Of a stretch of DNA of 64,000 nt, positions 57,546 to 64,000 are shown one piece after another. The stretch is from Echria macrotheca (taxonomy: Eukaryota > Ascomycota > Sordariomycetes > Sordariales > Schizotheciaceae), in contig MU839835.1 in the NCBI GenBank assembly GCA_030411725.1, forward strand, positions 1,364,001-1,428,000, read 5' to 3'. How positions within the stretch are numbered: the first letter of the stretch is position 1; every line of letters starts with the position of its first letter. The position numbers and the translations under genes were made by a program. A model generated the notes under the pieces. The model was not told the DNA's origin. It saw only the letters and a program-made list of their open reading frames with translations, and searched no databases.

Positions 57546-60500
57546 TGGGCTCGTCGTCGTCCGATAGCCTCGAGGTTGGCGATGGCGATGAGCCGTAGCA
57601 GTGCCCTCGGTCCCGTTGTGGTTAACTCATCTACACGTCGTCGAGTCGCGATGCGGTTGTCGGCCGATGTGTGGGAGGAGAGAAGAGGGGGAGGCAGCAC
57701 AAGGTGCAGGAGGAAGGACGACGAGTGTAATGGCAATGCCCAGGCGAGCGGGATGGTATGGAACCCCGGAGGGTGCTGGGGTCAGGGTATCACAGCTCGA
57801 GCTCAACCACGGACCAGACGAAACAGTCCCCGACCCATCGAGCACTCTCTCGCAGCGAAGACCACAGGCCTGGGCACAAAACAGGGGTGAGGGGGACGGG
57901 AGGGCGAATAGACGGGCGACCCGGAGGAGGCCGCGGTGGAGACTATTCCAGAAGAAGCTCATCACGAGAGTGCATGAAAGCAGAGCGAGGACCAGCTCCA
58001 AGTCCCGGTCCAGTCGTCGTCAACAGCGAAAGACCCATGGGACGGTCCCCGCGCGGGCAGGAAAGAGCCGGCCAGGGATCATGGGGAGGAGGGTCCCCTG
58101 CAGGTCTTGTCTCGGTCGTGCCCGTCATCTCTTAGCCGTTGGGGAGGCCGCCCTGGCTGCAGAGGGGCCCGACTGGGGTGCATGAGGCTGGCCATCACGG
58201 CTGGAGTGGTCTGGACGGCGACGGCGTCGAGGAACGCGGGGTCAGTGCCCGAGCAGACCACAGGACGCAGACCATGGCCGCGCACAAAGAGGGGGTCTAG
58301 GGTGCGTGGAAGGCATTGATCCGGCAGTCTGGCGGCGCTGGGCCCAAGCAACACTCGCAGCATCTGGCAGCATCTCGCAGGTGCAGCGCCGACTTGTGTT
58401 TGGCGTGCAGCATTGTCGCGGCGTGGGGTTGAAGCAAACATGCGACAAGCAACGGTTTCGTCACGACCAGGGCCCGCAGGCTTTTTGCCCGAGCCCCACA
58501 CTGCCGAGGCGGCCCGAAAGGGTAAGGCGTCTTGGCAGCCAGGGGGCGCCAGGGGTGGCCCCGCCGTGCATCAAACCTCACTTCAACTTCAAGCCAAGAC
58601 TTTTTCCACAGAGCAACGTGCTCGCAGAGGCACATCACTCGAAAAATAGCTTCCCGCGATTCTGTCTTCGCTTCTCATTTGCTCGCCTCCGACTTTGCGT
58701 GATGATCTCGACGATCGATCAGCCTATTGTTAGGGTTCTATAGCCGTGGCTGCTGTGGTCGCACACTCGCCCAGAGACGGCACACCTTGTGCCCATCGTG
58801 TGTGTCCGCTGGCTTGGCTGCAGATATCCTGTGATGAATCTTGTGAGCTGATAAGAAACCGAACGGGACGACAGCCTCTGCTCTTGCCTTGTTAGTGGAG
58901 CTAGACTGGTTGACTGGGGTGTCATCCCATTCTACGCGGCGGACACAGAAACGTTGGCGCAGATGAAGAAACATCGAGCCATTCGCCTGTCATTCAGCCT
59001 CTGCTAGTCCGTCTCAGCTTGCGATTGGACAGCGCAGGTGACTATCCTTCAGCTCTGGTGATGTGCCACCGGTGCGAACAACCCGGTCGGCCTCGTACCC
59101 CGTTCCGGATGCTTGTTCGCTCTTGATACAAGCCGTGTGTCAGGTCCCGGGAATCCTCTCTCCCAGGGCTAGCCACACCAACTGATGGCGAGAGGCTATC
59201 CTACTTGGTCATCGACCACCCCGCCATTGTGCCCAGGGTCTCGCCGATCGTTGCAATCCCCCATACTTAACAATCGGGGGCCGTTGATAAGATGGCTAGG
59301 CTCGTGCCAGATCAGAGCGATCAAGGTAACATGGCGATGGTGATGTGGTGATATGGACTCCGCTATCTCCATCTTTATCAGTGGCCGTCGTCGTGTTGCG
59401 AGATATCACAAGCACGGAGAAAAGGCGGAGAATAGCAGTCATAAGCCTTCGGCACTGGCAAAGCTCCGAGCAAGCGAGCCACCGGTGTCGTCCGCGTAGA
59501 TATCTTACGACAATACCTAGACAGACAAGCTACCTAGAACAGAAAAATCCCTGGGCCATGGACAAAAGGTGTGACAGTGGCGCCGGCAGAAACGAGAACC
59601 CACCACCATAATGCCCTGCTCCCCCCACCGCAATATCTGTAGGGAAAGCTGGAAGCCATAGCACCGAAATGAATAAGGGCCAAGTCTTGTTTGCCAAACC
59701 CGGGCTGCCATCTCTTCCACTTCTACACAGCAGAGCCAGTGCCGGAAGCACATGACTTCCGAAATGCCCCATTCCCGAACCGTCATCCCATCGATGCATG
59801 CGCGGCTGAAACGACGATAGAAATCATGGACAGCGACAGCCACGTCAAATCTGCTTGACAACGCTTTTTTGTTGTGTGTGCTGCGTGTGTACGGATAATG
59901 TGTATCGGTGATTTGCCCGAGGAAGGGACGAATTTTCTCGCGCGCAATGTGCCGGCCCGTTTCTAGGTCTACACTCTAGGGAGGACGGTATAAGTCGCAC
60001 CACGAGGGGGGGTGGCAAAATCCTGAGCGACAAAATGCATCGGATGTTCGCCGTGTCTCATACCTACTCAAGAATACCATTATCAAATGGAATAATGCTC
60101 CGCCCAAGAAAGAAAGAAAAAAGCACAGAAAAGAAGGCATGATATTCTCGTACGCCGCTCTTGGCCCTTTGGCACGGCACAGAAGCTCAACTGTTCAGGT
60201 TCTCGCTAATCCCCTCCCATCACCACCGGTCGATCTTTCATCTCCCATTCCCAGCGTCCGTCGCCGGCTGAGTTTAGATCTTATGCTGGGTATGCATCTC
60301 GAGCTTGGCAAACCAAAATAGGTGAACGTTGGAGTTCTGGGCTTCTACAAAGGGCCGGCTGTCATCTTGGCTCGTTCTCACATAAATGAAGTCTTCCCGC
60401 CTCGTCCTGGGCGTCTGTTTCTTGACTGGAACATTGTTCATCGGTGTCGTTTCGCTGCCCCTACGACATGCGCTCGCACATCACGCCAGCGCCCCTAGGC

Positions 60501-60929
60501 AGTCATCTGCAGCAGTGCGGTGTGATGTCCTTCAGGAGATCCGATCTGTCATCCACTCACTCATTTAAACATTCCCCGTCACACATCCCCCTTTCCATCT
60601 CTCAGAGACTGTGCCATATCCAAAAGCTGATCCGTCAACAAATACAAGGCGGTGGTGTATTACATATTTTAATCCGTGCAATATCTGTCATAATGACCGG
60701 CCACTAAATACCCTGATCGATGACCCCGTCGACCCGGCTCCGTGGTCATCGTAAATTGAAGCGCCCCATCGGCGAATATTAAATCGATAACGACAGAGTT
60801 ATTGAACCCTTCATATACTTCCCGCCATCCCCGTAAACTTAGCGTACCCATACCATCGGTAATACCAAGAATGCCAGCTTTACCACTCACTGCAAACCCG
60901 TTTTGCGGCGGCAAACCACCCTTCATGGC
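57546..60929. other. Intergenic region upstream of the seven-helix gene
   Basis: 3.4 kb without a well-supported gene. The left part is promoter and leader for the gene starting at 57545. Frames at 57601-58185, 58079-58501 and 58306-58743 overlap on both strands and lack domains. A small frame with a signal-peptide-like start at 60386-60568 is listed separately. The right end (60669-60929) is the 3' flank of the EBP gene and contains an in-frame open extension. Confidence 0.5.
60386..60568 (+). CDS. Possible small secreted peptide (doubtful)
   Basis: A 60-codon frame begins with a true ATG and encodes a start resembling a signal peptide: MKSSR, then LVLGVCFLTGTLFIGVVS, then a polar remainder with one Cys. 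The rest is 35 residues without recognisable features. No splice site clearly extends it. A frame of this length is expected by chance in 3 kb of non-coding DNA, so the only support is the hydrophobic leader. Alternatively it is non-coding. Confidence 0.15.
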   Translation: MKSSRLVLGVCFLTGTLFIGVVSLPLRHALAHHASAPRQSSAAVRCDVLQEIRSVIHSLI

Positions 60930-61812
60930 TTACTTGAGCTTCTTCGTAGCCGTAGTCGCCGCCCTTACGCGGAAAGCATCGAAAATGTCGGCAGACGAGA
61001 CGTAGATGGAGTAAATCGGGATAAACACCCAGAGCATATTGAAGAAGACGAGGTACACCCAGAGGTACATGAAGTTGCTCGTGTCCAGGTTGATGTTGCC
61101 GACGAGCCACTCGGGGCAGAAGGTCATGAAGCCTATCAAATCAGCATTTCATTTCATCATCACATATAGCAGCAACAAAAAAAAAAGAAACTTACCGCCG
61201 TAAAGCTCCGCCGTAGCGAGGATAATCATGACAACATTCGCCCGCGGATTCTTCTTGGCAATATCATAGCAAGCCAGACACGCCATCGGCCCAACAACAA
61301 AGACAGTCAACAACTCCAAGCTCACCACACCCTAGATGAATCCCCCCCAACGACAGATTAGCCACTTCATCCTCCCCAAAAAAACTCCGTTTACTCTCCC
61401 CCCAAAAAATAAAATAAAAAAAATAACATACCAGATCAACACCAGCCCACCTCCGATCCGCCCGGGCATAAACCATCCACAACCGTGCAAAAGGATTCTC
61501 CCCGCCCGCCTGCGACCCGTGCACCCGATCGCTGTACCCCAAGAAATTCCTCGGGTCCGGATACGCCCCCTTAGCCTCGGCCGAGAAGGCCGGCACCCAC
61601 GAGAAGAAGCAGTGGTACAGAAAACTGCCCTCGAGCGCGAAGTGGATCAGCGCGTCGAACGCGTGCCACACGAACAGGAAGCGCAGCGCGCCCGGCGTGT
61701 TGCGGTCCAGCGACGCCGCCGACAGCCCGTAGGCGGCGCCGAGGATCACCAGCACGGCCGACAGCGAGACGAGCGTCGTCGTGTCGAAGAGGTCGGGCGG
61801 GAGCGTCGACAT
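60930..61812 (-). CDS. EBP-family sterol Delta8-Delta7 isomerase-like protein (EXPERA domain)
   Basis: Three exons (61812-61432, 61331-61196, 61132-60930) give 239 aa. Five hydrophobic segments and the EXPERA/emopamil-binding fold are clear. The residues known to be essential in mammalian EBP are all present with the right spacing: His57 and Glu61 in IHFALEG, Glu133 and Thr136 in LELLTVF, Asn204 and Trp207 in FFNMLWVF. EBP shifts the sterol double bond from C8 to C7 in the ER. Fungi normally use the unrelated Erg2 for this step, so the role here may be redundant or concern another substrate. The C-terminus KKLK fits the dilysine ER-retrieval rule. The first intron (61332-61431, 100 nt) is long for this window and T-rich. 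Confidence 0.87.
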
Positions 61813-62744
61813 TTTTTCTTTTTGCTGAGTTTCTTCTCGACGTGTGTGTGTGTGGGTGGGTGTAGTACCTAGACTTGAGAGGCAAGAACTTGCTAGAGTG
61901 GAAAGACAAAAATGGATTTTTGGATGAGAAAAAAAGAAAGATGAAAATCTCACACACAACGGTGAAAATGAGGGGGAGGATGATGACCGCAAATACGCGC
62001 TGGATACGGATTCTGCTCGCTTCAATTGGTCCTCGTCCTCGCTGTCGTCGCGGTCGCGGTTTCGCTGCGGTGGGTGGCTTACACCATGGTCCGTGCGCAC
62101 AGCGGAAATTACCGCCAAGTGCCCGGGGTTTTGCAGCTATTCCAAAGCGCCAAGCCATGTTACCTTTCCCATGCTTAATTCGACCACAAGCAGCGACATT
62201 CTCTCGATCCAGGACATTGAGCTCATGATTAACCGCACAGTGGCCGAACAGTTACCTCACCTTCTCGCGACATGTTCATGAGAAAACGGGTCTGACCTGG
62301 GGCACTGGGGCACCCAGCCAAGCAGAAGCAGCACACCAAGACCTTGTGTTTGATCTCGATACTAGGAACGAGCCCATCACTAATGCCGGATGTCGATGAT
62401 CTGGTTCTCGATCAGAGTAACTGTATCTTGCACTTGGAACCGCACAGCCTCTACTGTGACGGTATTCAGGCTTTCGGAAGAATCACTTTAAAAGTCACAA
62501 AGCGATCACCAACAGTGGCATATCAAGTAGGGGGAAGTCGGTCGTGATTCTCTAGCTATCAGAACCACATTAGGTGTTATGTAAAAGTACAGTCCTCCAG
62601 ATGTGCCCAGGTTTGATGTTCACCCAAAGCATCATCACACCAACGCCGATCCCAATCCTCCCAAAGTATCCCCTTGCGACTCCAACCCGATTTCATTCAG
62701 ACCATGACCGGGCGCCGAAGAGGGGATGTGAAATGTGGCTGAAT
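61813..62744. other. Intergenic region between the EBP gene and grg-1
   Basis: 932 bp holding the promoter and leader of the EBP gene and the 3' flank of grg-1, both minus strand. No gene seen. Confidence 0.55.
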
Positions 62745-63015
62745 TTAGTGCATAGCCTGCTGCTTGTGGCTCTCAGCCGAAGCGTCGTGCTTCGACTCCT
62801 TAGCCTTGTCGGAGATGGCATCGCCAGCGGCCGAGAGGCTGTGAGGAGAGTTAGCCCGAGCTCGACGAGACAGTGAAGACAGAATATGCTTACCGGTCAG
62901 TGACACCAACGTTGGAGTCCTTGGCCACGTTCTTGTTGGCCTCCTTGGAAGCCTCGTGGGAAGTGCCCTGGATCTTGTCCGAGACGTAGTTGCCGGCGTT
63001 CTTGATGGTATCCAT
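62745..63015 (-). CDS. grg-1: Glucose-repressible, clock-controlled protein GRG-1/CCG-1
   Basis: Two exons (63015-62894, 62838-62745) give 71 aa; the donor GTAAGC and acceptor CTCACAG close the frame. The start MDTIKNAGNYVSDKIQ, the middle HEASKEANKNVAKD and the end KHDASAESHKQQ match the conserved small fungal GRG1 family. The protein is hydrophilic, Ala/Lys-rich and probably helical or disordered, like a stress-protective LEA-type peptide. In Neurospora the gene is strongly repressed by glucose and cycles with the clock; the molecular function is unknown. A clear TATA box sits at 63136-63142, about 120 bp upstream of the ATG, and candidate carbon-repressor sites lie further upstream. It was missed as a single frame because the intron splits it. 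Confidence 0.93.
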
Positions 63016-63135
63016 TTTGGTTGATGGGGGGTTTGTGAAGTTGTTTGTTTGTTGTGAGTTGCTTGTGATTGTGTATTTGAGAGTGTGTGTTGTGATGAAG
63101 AAAAGAATTGGGATCTGGGAGCAGGAGAAGGCGAG

Positions 63136-63142
63136 TTATATA
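63136..63142 (-). promoter_or_regulatory. TATA box of grg-1
   Basis: TATATAA on the minus strand, about 120 bp upstream of the grg-1 ATG, which leaves a leader of roughly 90 nt. It is the clearest core-promoter element in the window and suits a strongly inducible gene. Confidence 0.8.
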
Positions 63143-63269
63143 GACGACTGGATCGAGATCTCTGGGCCCAGGGGTCAGAGGTCGAGCAAACGGAACGGCG
63201 AGCTGTCAGGTGAAGCACGACGTCATTGCTGTTTCCATCCAGACCCTCTGGCAGGCGCGCAGGCAACTC

Positions 63270-63505
63270 CCCCACGAATGACGCGGCGCAATGGCGGCGA
63301 GGAAGGCGCGTTCACAGGATGGAATCAAAGAGCTTGCCGCTGCCTGCGCGCGTCGCCGTAGTTGCCCCGCAGCTTGCAACACCCGCAACCCTGAAGTCAT
63401 TCATGACGTCAGTTGAGGGCCTGCTGAAGGAGGTACCTCTGCGCTAGCAGCTCACATGGGCCATATCGCGATGGATCCAGAAAGCTTGAGCCAATTTGCG
63501 TGGGG
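63270..63505 (-). promoter_or_regulatory. Candidate CreA/CRE-1 (SYGGRG) sites upstream of grg-1
   Basis: Three matches to the carbon-catabolite repressor consensus SYGGRG: GTGGGG on the minus strand at 63270-63275, GCGGGG on the minus strand at 63365-63370, and GTGGGG on the plus strand at 63500-63505. Glucose repression of this family is established; binding at these exact sites is inferred from the short motif, which also occurs by chance. Confidence 0.4.
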
Positions 63506-64000
63506 CTCCTGCAAACTGCAAACCGCAAACGGGAAGCGTCCCCTTGCAGCAGAGAGCCACGGGAGTCCCGTCTGGACAGCACGGCTAGGTCCGACCTGGT
63601 CCCATCAATCGGTCGAGTGCAACTCAACTGGCGAGGCAGGAACCCGCAATGGCCTAGATTCTGTCGCCTTCCTCAGTCTTGACTTCAGCCTTCGCTTGGG
63701 TCTTGCCATTGAAGTCCTCAACGGCACCGTTGAAAGCGACGTCAGACAGGCCCGACGTAAACGGAAAGGCCTGTCCACAACTCCCGAACCCCTCGATTCA
63801 AACCCCTGTCAGTGACGCAGATGTGGATCCCTTCTGCCACATTTCGGGAATTTGATTGGCTCCTGCTTGCCAGACTGCATGCAGAATGACGAAACCACTT
63901 TTTGTGGGGTAGAGCCGCCTTCAACTGCCCAGACGTGCCAGACTTGCCCCTCAACGCCAAAGTGGACATGAACACCTGCGCTACGGGAAGCAAAGTATTC

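Larger units (their letters stand above)
63016..64000. other. grg-1 promoter region and right window edge
   Basis: 985 bp upstream of grg-1. Besides the TATA box and candidate CRE-1 sites it contains a CCAAT motif at 63491. Frames here have no domain features, and no further gene is seen before the window ends. Confidence 0.55.

Noticed and set aside
1..64000. CRISPR arrays, intact transposons, rRNA operon or biosynthetic gene cluster
   Set aside because: No regularly spaced direct repeats, no transposase or reverse-transcriptase motifs, no long terminal repeats and no adenylation, polyketide or terpene synthase domains were seen.

Overview
The window looks like nuclear DNA of a filamentous ascomycete, most likely a sordariomycete. 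The genes carry short introns (about 42-100 nt) with GTRNGT-type donors, CTRAY branch points and YAG acceptors. They are GC-rich at third positions and encode typical filamentous-fungal proteins (Zn2Cys6 factor, Ndt80/VIB-1, HAM-2/STRIP, GRG-1). As I recall, Neurospora crassa vib-1 and ham-2 have locus numbers two apart (NCU03725 and NCU03727). That fits the vib-1 / DUF2011 / ham-2 order here, but it is from memory and should be checked. Almost all genes run over several exons, so the coordinates given are start codon to stop codon and the exon limits are in the evidence text.

Layout: 1.6-4.4 kb (-) a GAR-domain, Kar9-like microtubule protein; 5.5-8.1 kb (-) a Zn2Cys6 transcription factor; 11.4 kb (-) an intron-containing tRNA-Lys(CTT); 12.3-14.1 kb (-) a three-domain PPPDE-thioredoxin-PUL protein, divergent from 14.9-16.7 kb (+) Golgi GDPase; 17.2-18.5 kb (-) an AAA-lid protein with no visible ATPase core, divergent from 19.1-20.0 kb (+) Rab7/Ypt7; 20.9-22.5 kb (+) an SLC35F-type transporter; 23.5-24.7 kb (+) a four-helix MARVEL-like protein; 25.2-28.5 kb (-) HAM-2/Far11/STRIP; 28.9-29.9 kb (-) a DUF2011 protein; 31.7-33.9 kb (-) VIB-1. 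Then come 16.8 kb without any convincing gene. The right part holds an RWD/RBR ubiquitin ligase (-) divergent from dolichyldiphosphatase (+), a seven-helix membrane protein (-), an EBP-type sterol isomerase (-) and the glucose-repressible grg-1/ccg-1 gene (-).

Functional themes: hyphal fusion and self/non-self signalling (HAM-2 of STRIPAK and VIB-1, separated by one gene), the endomembrane system (GDPase, Ypt7, dolichyldiphosphatase, EBP, SLC35F), ubiquitin-type control (PPPDE/PUL, RBR ligase) and nutrient control (VIB-1, GRG-1). I see no defence island, CRISPR array, biosynthetic cluster or intact transposon. The most unusual items are the very long intergenic region upstream of vib-1 with a perfect 14-bp hairpin in it, the AAA-lid protein without Walker motifs, the RGG-rich RBR ligase, the EBP protein with a full catalytic set, and an 85-codon in-frame open extension behind the EBP stop.

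Limits: exon junctions come from reading splice signals and checking that frames close. No alignment or transcript was available, and many supplied open frames begin at GTG/TTG/CTG, so starts were reset to ATG.
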